DNA of 64,000 nucleotides from Bacillus sp. AFS001701. Lineage in GTDB: Bacteria; Bacillota; Bacilli; Bacillales; Bacillaceae_G. Positions 52,936-62,100 of this stretch are shown here, piece by piece. The translations under genes and the position numbers were made by a program. The notes below the pieces were generated by a model. The model was not told where the DNA came from and searched no databases. It saw nothing but the letters and a program-made list of their open reading frames with translations. Position 1 is the stretch's first letter; the number at the start of each line of letters is the position of its first letter. Location: the NCBI RefSeq assembly GCF_002559405.1, contig NZ_NTZO01000027.1, forward strand, positions 20,932 to 84,931, written 5' to 3'.

Positions 52936-53772
52936 ATGCATACAGTATGGAAAGGTACAATCAGTATGGGACTAGTTACAATCCCAGTAAAGTTGTTTTC
53001 AGCAGTTGAGGATAAGGATATAAAGTTTCGTCAATATCATAAGGATTGTAAAACACCGATTTCCTATAAAAAGGTTGCTAGTTGTGACGATGAAGTTACT
53101 CCCGAAGAAATTATTAAAGTATTTGAAACACCAAATGGTAGAGTTGTGGAAATAACAGAAGAGGAAATGAATAAATTAAAAGAAGAATTTGAACTTAAAA
53201 CCGTATCAATCATTGATTTTGTCAAACTTTCAGAAATTGATCCAGTGTATTTTGATCGAACATATTATATTGGTCCGGATTCAGGTGGAACAAAAGCATA
53301 TGCTTTACTTTCGGAAATATTGAAGAAAAGTAAGAAAATCGGTCTTGCAAAAATTACAATTCGTAGCAAACAACATTTAGCTGCTATTCGGCCATATAAA
53401 AACGCGATTATTCTTGAAACACTACATTTTCCAGATGAGATTAGAGCAATTGAAAATCTGCCAGGTGGTGTTCCTGAAAAGGCTGGATTGGCAGAGCGTG
53501 AACTACAGGCTGGCATGATGCTAGTTGAACAATTAACGACAACGTTTAATCCAGAGAACTATACCGATACATACCGTACAGCTTTAGAGCAATTAATTTC
53601 GGAAAAAGTTAATAAAAATGATTATATCGCGACAGGGCAGGAGAAACCGGCAGAACAAAAAAATGTTGTTGATTTAATGTCTGCATTACAAGCGAGTATC
53701 GATCGAACAAAAGGAGAAGCAACACCTCCGAAAAAGCCTAGAACAAGAGCACCTAAAAAAGCAACGAGTTAA
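52936..53772 (+). CDS. ku: Ku homologue, non-homologous end joining
   Basis: This 278-residue bacterial Ku (YkoV type) begins with MHTVWKGTISMGLVTIPVKLF, the usual beta-barrel entry. A Ku core to about residue 240 contains YIGPDSGGTKAYALL and LAGLAERELQAG-type segments, followed by a basic tail (PPKKPRTRAPKK). Ku encircles broken DNA ends and recruits LigD. It starts at ATG with AAGGTAG upstream. The ligase gene follows after 13 bp, so the three NHEJ genes are one operon. Confidence 0.95.
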   Translation: MHTVWKGTISMGLVTIPVKLFSAVEDKDIKFRQYHKDCKTPISYKKVASCDDEVTPEEIIKVFETPNGRVVEITEEEMNKLKEEFELKTVSIIDFVKLSEIDPVYFDRTYYIGPDSGGTKAYALLSEILKKSKKIGLAKITIRSKQHLAAIRPYKNAIILETLHFPDEIRAIENLPGGVPEKAGLAERELQAGMMLVEQLTTTFNPENYTDTYRTALEQLISEKVNKNDYIATGQEKPAEQKNVVDLMSALQASIDRTKGEATPPKKPRTRAPKKATS

Positions 53773-53785
53773 ATAGGAGGTAATA

Positions 53786-54730
53786 ATGGAGCTAAATCCA
53801 ATTTTTCCTTTTGAACCTATTTCTTCAGATATTGTACCAATTGGTCCTGAGTGGGTTTCGCAAATTAAATGGGACGGTACTAGAATTCTAACCTATTTTG
53901 ATGGGAAAGAGGTTAAATTATTTAACCGAAAATTAAATGATCGTACAACTATTTTTCCAGAGCTAACAAATATAAAATCCTATTCGACTGCTCAATCAAT
54001 CATTTTAGACGGGGAGGTCATCGCTCTTGATCAAAATGGAAATCCATCGTTTCATGAGGTAATGCGAAGGGATGGAATTAGACGCATGGATCGAATTGAT
54101 TTAGCTATAGAAGCAGTACCTATTTTTTATATGATTTTTGATATTCTTTTTTACAATGGAGAATGGGTTACACAATTATCTCTCCAAGAGAGACAAAATT
54201 TACTATCTGAAGCGATCCAACCAAATAAGCAAATTCAGTTAGTTCCAAATAATACTGATGGTGTTGCCTTATTTGAAGTTGCGAAACAACATAATTTAGA
54301 AGGTATCGTATGTAAAAATTTAAATAGTAAATACTTGATCAATGGAAAGCACAATGCGTGGCAAAAAGTAAAAAATTATAAGGACGTTATTGCTGTAATC
54401 GGTGGTGTAACGTATCGCTCTGGAATTGTTAATTCTATATTAGTAGGACTTTATAACGAAAATAAACAACTTGTTTTTATAGGGCATGTTGGAACAGGGA
54501 AATTAACGAAATCAGAATGGAAAGACCTTACTACAGTCATTAATAATTTAAAAATAGAAAACAATCCATTCAGTAGCCAACCAAAAAGAATAAAGGAAAT
54601 TCAATGGATTCAGCCATTGTTAACTGTTAAAGTTCAATTCATTGAATGGACTGAAGGTCATTCACTAAGACAACCAAGTATCCAAGCTTTTATCGAAAAA
54701 GATCCTAAAGAATGTACACTGACAGATTAG
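53786..54730 (+). CDS. ligD: ATP-dependent DNA ligase, LigD ligase domain as a separate protein
   Basis: This 314-residue protein has the adenylation motif KWDGTR with K28 as the AMP-linked Lys, then LDGEVIALD, FYMIFDIL, EGIVCKN and the motif V WQKVKN. A C-terminal OB fold (about residues 205-305, ending VQFIEWTEGHSLRQP) completes a minimal NHEJ ligase. In B. subtilis the ligase is fused to the polymerase domain in one 611-residue LigD; here they are separate genes. GGAGG lies before the ATG. Confidence 0.92.
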   Translation: MELNPIFPFEPISSDIVPIGPEWVSQIKWDGTRILTYFDGKEVKLFNRKLNDRTTIFPELTNIKSYSTAQSIILDGEVIALDQNGNPSFHEVMRRDGIRRMDRIDLAIEAVPIFYMIFDILFYNGEWVTQLSLQERQNLLSEAIQPNKQIQLVPNNTDGVALFEVAKQHNLEGIVCKNLNSKYLINGKHNAWQKVKNYKDVIAVIGGVTYRSGIVNSILVGLYNENKQLVFIGHVGTGKLTKSEWKDLTTVINNLKIENNPFSSQPKRIKEIQWIQPLLTVKVQFIEWTEGHSLRQPSIQAFIEKDPKECTLTD

Positions 54731-54741
54731 GGGATTTTGAT

Positions 54742-55986
54742 ATGAATCATTACTTTATTCAAAAACATAATAAAATTTATACAGGCATTTTCTTTATTTT
54801 AGGTTTCAATATAAAAGAGGAAACCTTTTTAGTGGGACTTAAAAAAGAAAATGATATTTTGCAAATGGGGTCTTTTTCAAATGGACTTAGCGAGGAAGAG
54901 AAGGGTATATTGATTAAAGCAATCGAAGCAAATAAAAAAAGCAAAAAAGATAATATAAAATATGTTGAACCTGGGATCTGTATTGAACTTGAGTTTCAAA
55001 GTATAGAAAACAACCAATTAACAAATGCAAAATTTCTATCCTTTCAATTAAAGCATGCATGGAATGAATGTACTTGGGATGGCTTACTATTAGATAATCT
55101 TAATTTGGAGGAAGAATTAACACTTACTAGTCCTGATAAAGTAATATGGAGGGATCCACTTATAAATAAGGAGAGTTATGTTTCGTATTTAGCTCAAATA
55201 TCCACTTATATGCTTCCATTTCTAAAAAATCGTTTATTAACAACGATTCGTTTTCCGAATGGTATAGATGGTGAATCTTTTTTTCAAAAAAACAGTCCAG
55301 ATTATGCTCCGAGTTTTATTAAAACTGAAGAACATGAGGGGAATAATTTTATTATTTGTAATGATGTATCAACATTGCTATGGTTAGGAAATCAATTAGC
55401 AATCGAATATCATATCCCTTTTCAAACATATAAAGCCAAAAACCCGATTGAAATTGTATTCGATTTAGATCCACCTAATACAGATGCATTTCCTTTAGCA
55501 ATAAAAGCCGCATTGGAAATGAGATTAATCTTTGAATCTTTTCAAATAAAAAGTTACCCAAAAGTGTCTGGTAGTAAAGGAATTCAAATCCATATTCCAA
55601 TTAAAGAAAATTCTCTTACTTATGATGATACAAGAGTATTTACTTCTTTTATTGCGCATTATTTAATTGAGAAATTTCCAGATGATTTTACGATTGAACG
55701 ATTAAAGAAAAATCGGGGCAATCGTCTTTATATTGATTATATACAACATGCAAAAGGAAAAACCATTATTTGCCCATACTCTACAAGAGGAAGGGTAAAA
55801 CCAACAGTTGCAACACCTCTATTTTGGGATGAGGTAAATGATGAATTAAAAATTGAAACATATACAATTCCTTTTGTACTAAACCGGTTAGAAAGTAGTT
55901 CATGTCCAATGCAAACCTATTTTGATCAAGAAAACAGTTCTTTAGTAGATTTAATTTCTAAAATTAAAGAAAATCAATCAAAGTAA
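54742..55986 (+). CDS. LigD-type primase-polymerase with extra N-terminal OB-like domain
   Basis: The product is 414 residues from the ATG at 54742, with AGGGGA upstream, 11 bp after the ligase stop and in another frame. Residues about 130-414 are the NHEJ archaeo-eukaryotic primase domain: TSPDKVIW, the catalytic D241-x-D243 in IVFDLDPP, KVSGSKGIQIHIP and the late TPLFWDEV. This domain fills gaps with ribonucleotides before ligation. The first 120 residues resemble a ligase OB fold (EPGICIELEFQSIENNQLTNAKF), although the ligase gene already has its own. That extra domain is unusual. Confidence 0.9.
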   Translation: MNHYFIQKHNKIYTGIFFILGFNIKEETFLVGLKKENDILQMGSFSNGLSEEEKGILIKAIEANKKSKKDNIKYVEPGICIELEFQSIENNQLTNAKFLSFQLKHAWNECTWDGLLLDNLNLEEELTLTSPDKVIWRDPLINKESYVSYLAQISTYMLPFLKNRLLTTIRFPNGIDGESFFQKNSPDYAPSFIKTEEHEGNNFIICNDVSTLLWLGNQLAIEYHIPFQTYKAKNPIEIVFDLDPPNTDAFPLAIKAALEMRLIFESFQIKSYPKVSGSKGIQIHIPIKENSLTYDDTRVFTSFIAHYLIEKFPDDFTIERLKKNRGNRLYIDYIQHAKGKTIICPYSTRGRVKPTVATPLFWDEVNDELKIETYTIPFVLNRLESSSCPMQTYFDQENSSLVDLISKIKENQSK

Positions 55987-56021
55987 AAACTCCCTAATTA
56001 GATTGAACAGGGAGTTTTTTT
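55985..56021. terminator. Terminator between the NHEJ operon and convergent RNase J gene
   Basis: AAAAACTCCCT and AGGGAGTTTTTTT pair across a 13-nt loop. It works for the plus-strand operon and abuts the minus-strand RNase J stop. Confidence 0.9.
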
Positions 56022-56025
56022 ATTT

Positions 56026-57699
56026 TTATATTTCAATGATTATTGGTAAAATCATCGGCTTTCTCTTCGTTTTCGTAAATAAAAATTGACCAAGAGACTT
56101 TTTAATATTTTGCTTCATAACTCCCCATTGGAGCTTGTTTTCATCAAGTAATTCATTTACTGAAGATGTAACTATTTGGTTTACTTCCTTCAGTAAACTT
56201 TCAGAGTCACGCGCATAGACAAATCCTCTTGATATTGTATCAGGACCAGAGATAATCTTCTTTTCCGTCTTGCTAATGGTAATAACGACTACAACCATTC
56301 CATCTTCAGCAAGCTGTTTTCGATCTCTAAGTACGATATTACCAACATCACCTATGCCCATGCCATCGACATAAATGTTTCCTGCTGGAATTCTACGACT
56401 TTGAATTGCTTCTGATTGTAAAATATCTACTACATCACCATTTTTAATAATAAAAATATTATTTCGTTTTACACCAACAGATTCAGCAAGAGAACGATGA
56501 TGATGTAACATTCTGTTCTCACCATGAATTGGAATAAAATATTTTGGCTTCATTAATGTAAGCATGAGCTTAAGCTCTTCTTGATAAGCATGACCAGAAA
56601 CGTGCATACCAGTCGAACTACCTGAACCATAGATAACAATTGCTCCAAGATTATAAAAATTATCAATTATTCGTGAGACATTTCGTTCATTACCGGGTAT
56701 TGGAGAGGCAGCTAAAATAACTGTATCTCCAGGATAAATATCAACGCCTCTAAAGCTAGAGCTAGCTAATCGAGCCAGTGCTGCAAGCGGTTCTCCCTGA
56801 CTACCTGTACATAAAATTGTAACTGATTCTGGTGCAAAACTATTTATTTGATCAGTATCAATTAACATCCCCTCAGGAATGGTTAAATATCCTTGCTCCA
56901 TTGCTACTTGAACAACATTCACCATGCTTCTCCCTAGTAGAGCTAACTTTCGATTAGTTTTAATAGAAGCATCAACAATTTGTTGGACTCGATGTACATT
57001 AGAGGCAAATGTTGAAATAATTACTCTCTGTTTTGCTTTCATAAAAGCATCGACAATATGATCTCCTACAATCCGTTCAGATGGTGTGGAACCAGGCCGT
57101 TCAGCATTAGTGCTCTCTGATAGAAGCAATAAAACACCTTTACTACCTATTTCGGCCATTTTATGAATATCTGGATATTGATTATTAACAGGCGTTAAAT
57201 CAAATTTAAAATCACCAGTATGTACAACGGTTCCTTCAGGCGTATCAAATACTATGCCTAAACAATCAGGTATACTATGATTTGTTTTAAAAAAAGAAAT
57301 AGAAAAATAATCAAATTTAATATTTGAATCGGAGTTTATTAAAATTAACTCAGTTTCTCTAAGTAATCCATGCTCTTCTAATTTAAGTTCAATCAATCCA
57401 AGTGTTAGTTTTGATGCGTAGACTGGAATATTTAATTGTTTTAATAAATAAGGGATTCCACCAATATGATCTTCATGGCCATGAGTAACTAGTAAGCCTT
57501 TAATCTTTTCTTGATTTTCCTTGAGATAAGTAATATCTGGAATGATCAAGTCTACACCTAATAAACTCTCGTCTGGAAATTTTGAACCACAATCGATTAA
57601 AATGATTTCATTTAAATATTGAATAGCATACATATTTTTGCCAATCTCATTAATTCCGCCTAAAGCAAAGACAGATAGCATACTTTTTGTTGGACTCAA
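56026..57699 (-). CDS. RNase J family ribonuclease
   Basis: This 557-residue beta-CASP metallo-nuclease starts at TTG 57699 with AGGAGG upstream. It shows the RNase J entry GGINEIGKNMYAI (residues 14-26), zinc motif HGHEDH (73-78), VVHTGDFKFD, the beta-CASP GRSMVNV and GSQGEPLAALAR, and IPIHGENRMLHHH. A C-terminal domain follows. It should act as 5'-exo/endonuclease on RNA. Bacillus genomes usually carry rnjA and rnjB elsewhere, so this one, next to NHEJ genes, may be a third paralogue. That needs the whole genome to decide. Confidence 0.88.
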   Translation of the reverse strand: MSPTKSMLSVFALGGINEIGKNMYAIQYLNEIILIDCGSKFPDESLLGVDLIIPDITYLKENQEKIKGLLVTHGHEDHIGGIPYLLKQLNIPVYASKLTLGLIELKLEEHGLLRETELILINSDSNIKFDYFSISFFKTNHSIPDCLGIVFDTPEGTVVHTGDFKFDLTPVNNQYPDIHKMAEIGSKGVLLLLSESTNAERPGSTPSERIVGDHIVDAFMKAKQRVIISTFASNVHRVQQIVDASIKTNRKLALLGRSMVNVVQVAMEQGYLTIPEGMLIDTDQINSFAPESVTILCTGSQGEPLAALARLASSSFRGVDIYPGDTVILAASPIPGNERNVSRIIDNFYNLGAIVIYGSGSSTGMHVSGHAYQEELKLMLTLMKPKYFIPIHGENRMLHHHRSLAESVGVKRNNIFIIKNGDVVDILQSEAIQSRRIPAGNIYVDGMGIGDVGNIVLRDRKQLAEDGMVVVVITISKTEKKIISGPDTISRGFVYARDSESLLKEVNQIVTSSVNELLDENKLQWGVMKQNIKKSLGQFLFTKTKRKPMILPIIIEI

Positions 57700-57810
57700 A
57701 ATCTTATTCCTCCTAGTTCAGTAAAAAGTATAAATATTTTTCTATGGAAAATTCCATATTTTTCTTAGTATGTACGTAAGTGCTAAAATCATTCAATTGA
57801 GAGTTTGTAT

Positions 57811-57843
57811 AAAAAGAAAAATGAGCCGGTTTAAGCCGAGCTC
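57811..57843 (-). terminator. Intrinsic terminator after the small gene at 57853
   Basis: On the minus strand GAGCTCGG pairs with CCGGCTC (one bulge) around a TTAAA-type loop, followed by ATTTTTCTTTTT. Confidence 0.7.
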
Positions 57844-57852
57844 ATCTTTATA

Positions 57853-58059
57853 TTACTCTTCAAAATAGTTTTTAAATGGTTTTTTAGGTGTATGCGTTTC
57901 GTTACGATAGTAAGGATTATCTTCAGTAGAATCTTTTGGATCTAAATTCGTTTTAATCACCAATGTTGGTCCAGTTGTACCATGCTCGGCAATAATCCGA
58001 TCATTTAATTCATTAAAATCAGGAAGTTTTTTATTCCCTGGTTGTAATGGTTCAGACAT
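57853..58059 (-). CDS. Small acidic/polar protein of unknown function
   Basis: This 68-residue protein starts at ATG with CAGGAGGTGG 5 nt upstream, one of the strongest ribosome binding sites in the window. It is rich in Pro, Asn, Asp and Glu, with no hydrophobic core stretch (MSEPLQPGNKKLPDFNELND, then a DPKDSTEDNPYY segment). This composition points to a disordered protein and is reminiscent of small spore-associated proteins. I do not recognise the family. It is transcribed toward the RNase J gene, with its own terminator between. Confidence 0.6.
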   Translation of the reverse strand: MSEPLQPGNKKLPDFNELNDRIIAEHGTTGPTLVIKTNLDPKDSTEDNPYYRNETHTPKKPFKNYFEE

Positions 58060-58293
58060 TTAATCCACCTCCTGTCAATAGGATGGTTTCTTCAAGAGAA
58101 ATTATGTATTTAGTTAAAAGGATTTGTATTTAAAAATGTGCTATAGAAAGTGTACGTGTTGTGTTATGTACATACTGTTCAATGAAGAAAATAAAAATGT
58201 ATTTACCGAGATACTACCTCTAGGTTTGAGATGGTTGAAAAAGAGACTAAAAGAAAACGAGTTGAAAAAGTAATTAAGAGGATTGATTAAAAT

Positions 58294-58520
58294 ATGAGTT
58301 TGTTGGCTGATGTGGAAGAATTACGGCTTAATGAGTTGACTGTTCATTTTGAAATGGTGAGAACTGCTGTTTCAAAGCATTTGGCAATACTAAAAGAGGT
58401 CTTGTAACCAGTAGAAAGGTCGGTAGGGAAATACGTTATCGCCTAAATGCTGGTCCATTAAGAGAAATTGAAGAATGGGTATTGTTTTACAGGAAATTCT
58501 GGAATGAATATTACTTTTAA
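58294..58520 (+). pseudogene. Decayed ArsR-family regulator
   Basis: The segment ELTVHFEMVRTAVSKHLAILKE is an ArsR-type recognition helix region, reached from an ATG at 58294 with the domain start already eroded. The frame then shifts. The continuing LVTSRKVGREIRYRLNAGPLREIEEWVLFYRKFW in another frame ends at TAA 58518-58520. About four bases are missing at the junction near 58397. The regulator cannot be made as one protein. Confidence 0.8.
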
Positions 58521-58546
58521 ACCAAGTATTAGAGGAGGAATAAAAA

Positions 58547-58941
58547 ATGAATTTAGCATTTTCACAAGATTATAGTTTTAAGAAGCCGATTGAGAAAGTA
58601 TGGCATGCACTAAACAGATGCAGAAAACTCTTTCGAAATGGGTAATGCCTAATGATAGTAAGTCTGTCGTTGGACATAAATTTAACTTTAGATTGGAACT
58701 GTACAATTTAATTCTTGATTTTGAAGTTTAAGAAGTAGACAAACTAAATAATCTCTCTTACACATGGGTCGGTGGAGGAATCACTACTTCAGTTACATGG
58801 ACCTTGAAGTATGAAGATGGAACAACATACTTGCATCTTGAACAAATAGGATTTGAAAAAGAAGATCAAGCGTTCAATGGTGCGAAATTTGGTTGGGTTA
58901 GAATGAGCGAAGTACTAAAAAAGTTGTTAGGGGACATATAA
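58547..58941 (+). pseudogene. Decayed AHSA1/SRPBCC-domain protein
   Basis: AGAGGAGG precedes ATG 58547, and the first codons read MNLAFSQDYSFKKPIEKVWHAL, a normal start for Activator-of-Hsp90-like SRPBCC proteins. A frameshift follows near 58615. The reading LSKWVMPNDSKSVVGHKFNF then runs to an in-frame TAA near 58730. The C-terminal half, including WTLKYEDGTTYLHLEQIGF and GWVRMSEVLKKLL, is still readable to 58941. ArsR plus AHSA1 is a common gene pair, and here both partners are broken. Confidence 0.8.
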
Positions 58942-58985
58942 GCGAAAAACCGCTATATTCTTGATTTTCAACCAACGTATAGATG

Positions 58986-59025
58986 AAAGCAAACGGATTG
59001 GAATAGATACCGTTTGCTTTTTTTG
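58986..59025 (+). terminator. Intrinsic terminator after the AHSA1 remnant
   Basis: AAAGCAAACGG and CCGTTTGCTTT pair across about 14 nt, followed by T6. It survives although both genes upstream have decayed. Confidence 0.85.
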
Positions 59026-59174
59026 TTTATTCTCCATTTATTCATGCTCTTAAATTTTTTGTAGAAAATGTTCGAATTATAAAAAAATTGTATTTGATAA
59101 AATTTATGAAAAATAAAATTCTGTCAAATCTCACTATAATGAAACTATCAAGAGAGAGAGGAAGATGGGGAAAG

Positions 59175-62100
59175 ATGAAAAAGAAAATCAAAAAAAATGT
59201 TACAACCCTGGCATTTACAACAGGTCTTGTAACTAGCGTATTTAATCCGATTTCGCATGGACGCAATGTTCATGCACAATCAATGACAAAAGTAGAACAA
59301 GTTTTATCAGCATTTACACCAGCTCAACGTGAAGCTATTAAACAATTAAAAGTCAGTGACAAAGAAGGGCTTCAAGTATCGCCTGATTTAGATTTAACCA
59401 GCGATGCACCAACTTCAGTCATTGTCGAATTTAAGGACAAGCCAGCACAAACAGCAGTAATGGTTGCAGAAACTGAAGGAACAACTCTTTCTGAAGCAGA
59501 TGCACAAGCAAAGGTAGACGCTTCACACGAGTCGTTTGATCAAGATTTAAAAACGATTTTTAGTAAAGAGCTAAAAGAAAAGAAAAATCCATACAAAATC
59601 AAACGATCATTCAAAAAGGCATTTAATGGGGTTTCAATGACAATCCCTGCTAATAAAGTAAAATCATTACTAAAATCGAATGCTGTTCAAGCAGTATGGA
59701 GTGATTTACAAGTTCAGCTAGATGATCCAACAACTAAAGTAGAAGGTTCTGGAGAGCAAGGGCCAACTCATAATATGGTAACATTCCCAGGTGTTGAAAA
59801 ACTTCATGAAGAAGGATATACAGGCAAAGGCGTAAAAATTGGTATTCTTGATACTGGAATTGATTACAATCACCCAGATTTAAAAGGCGCTTTTAAAGGT
59901 GGTTACGATTTCGTCGATAATGACAATGATCCAATGGAAACAACTTATGCTGATTGGCAGAAATCTGGACAACCAGAAACAAATGGTGAAGCTTATTATA
60001 CTGAGCATGGAACGCATGTAGCTGGTATTATTGCTGGACAAGGAAAAAACAACGCAGATTATGCGGTAACAGGTGTTGCTCCAGACGCCGATATATATGC
60101 TTATCGTGTTTTAGGGCCGTATGGATCTGGTTCAACTTCCGCAATTTTAGCAGGTATTGATAAAGCTGTTTCAGAAGGTATGGATATCATTAGTATGTCA
60201 CTTGGAGCAAATTACAATGATCCATTATATCCAACGTCAATTGCGGTAAATAATGCTGTACTTTCAGGAGTAACAGCAGTAGTTGCAGCAGGAAATTCTG
60301 GAAAAAAGATGTATTCATTAGGTGCACCTGGGAATGCTCCTTTGGCAATCACAGTTGGAGCAAGTGATACATCCGCAACGATTCCAAATTATTCAGCGAC
60401 AGCGAAATCTTCTACTGGTGATTTACCAGCTAATCTGAAATTAGCTGCTCAAGGACTTACAGATAATATAGCAGACCTCCAAGGAAAAACATATCAAATG
60501 GTGAATGTTGGAGCTGGGGCGGAAACTGCTTATTTTAAAAGAGACGCAGATGGAAATTATACAATACCAGTCGATGTAACAGGAAAGATTGTACTTGCTC
60601 AGCGTGGTATCTTAGGTGTAGAAGAAATTGTTAAAAGAGCTAAATCACATGGAGCAAAGGCTGTAGTTTTAACTAATCAATCAGGAGATACATTACAAGA
60701 TGTTTTCTTAGGTAACGTTTATGGGTATATACCAACCTTTTTAATAAATAGCACACAAGGTACGAATATTAGTATAAAAATACCTTTAAATGAAGCAAAT
60801 AAGGGTAAGACAATTGATTTTACATTCGCTGATATGAGCCAAACTGTAACGACAGGTAATAAATTAGCAGATTTTAGCTCTAGAGGTCCATCACGTGTGT
60901 TATATGATATTAAACCAGAAGTAACAGCACCAGGTGTTTCTGTATTTTCAACAGTACCTTCATATATGCATAAAGATGAAAATGGAAAACCATTACCTGA
61001 TTATAAATATGCTTATGAACGCCTATCTGGTACGTCTATGGCTACACCAAACGTTTCTGGGGTAGCAGCATTATTAAAACAAGCTCACCCAGACATGACG
61101 CCAGCAGATATTAAGGCATCCCTTATGAATTCAGCTGATTCATTAAACGATAAATATAGTGTATACGAGGTAGGTGCGGGTCTTGTAAATCCTTACAAAG
61201 CTGTTCATTCACAAGTAGAAATTCAAGTGAAAGATCAGACAAAAACATTAAGTAGTAACGCTAAAAATTCTGATAGTTCGATTACGCTTGCAAGTAAAGG
61301 AATCAAAACAATTAAAAATATTACAGGTGCATTAAGCTTTGGCGAACAAGCTGTTGAAGGCACGGATTTTACTGAATCACGTTCAATGACTATATTTAAT
61401 AAGAGCTCTGAAGATAAAACATTTGATGTAAAAGTTCAATTTCAAACATTGGATGCACGATTCACAAATGATTCTAGAGCGGATCAAGATGCTGCTGTAA
61501 ACGGTGTTACATTAGAAGTGAAATCATCTGTCAAAGTAAAACGATATAGCAGTACAAATATGGATGCAACAATTAATGTTCCTAAAACTGCGAAGCTTGG
61601 AACATATGAAGGTTATGTAGTCTATACAAATCAAAAAAATCCTGATGAAAAATATAAAATTCCGTTTGCTATTCATACGGTAAAAGAGGATATTGACTAT
61701 GTTACAGGTAATCCAGCAGCATTTACATTACCTTATGAAGCAGGAAGTAATGCGACAAAATGGTCTGTTGGAGTAAACTTTAAACTAAATTCTCATATGC
61801 GTACATTTGATTTCTTCTTAGTAGATCCAAAAACAAACGAAGAAATCGGTTATCTTGGCACAGCAGATGGAATGGGTGCAGATGAGAATGCTGAATATTA
61901 TTTCAGAGGTGTGTTAAACAATGGGCAATATAGTCCTTTAACTGGAGATCCAGACAACCCTGTTGGATTTGGTTTCGATGAAGTTACACCAGGACTATGG
62001 AAAATAAGAATGGTTGGTACTAATGATAAAGGCGAAACTTTCACTAAAGATGCTCCAATTTTCTATGGTGAAATAGAGCCAAAAGTTACGATGAACTATG

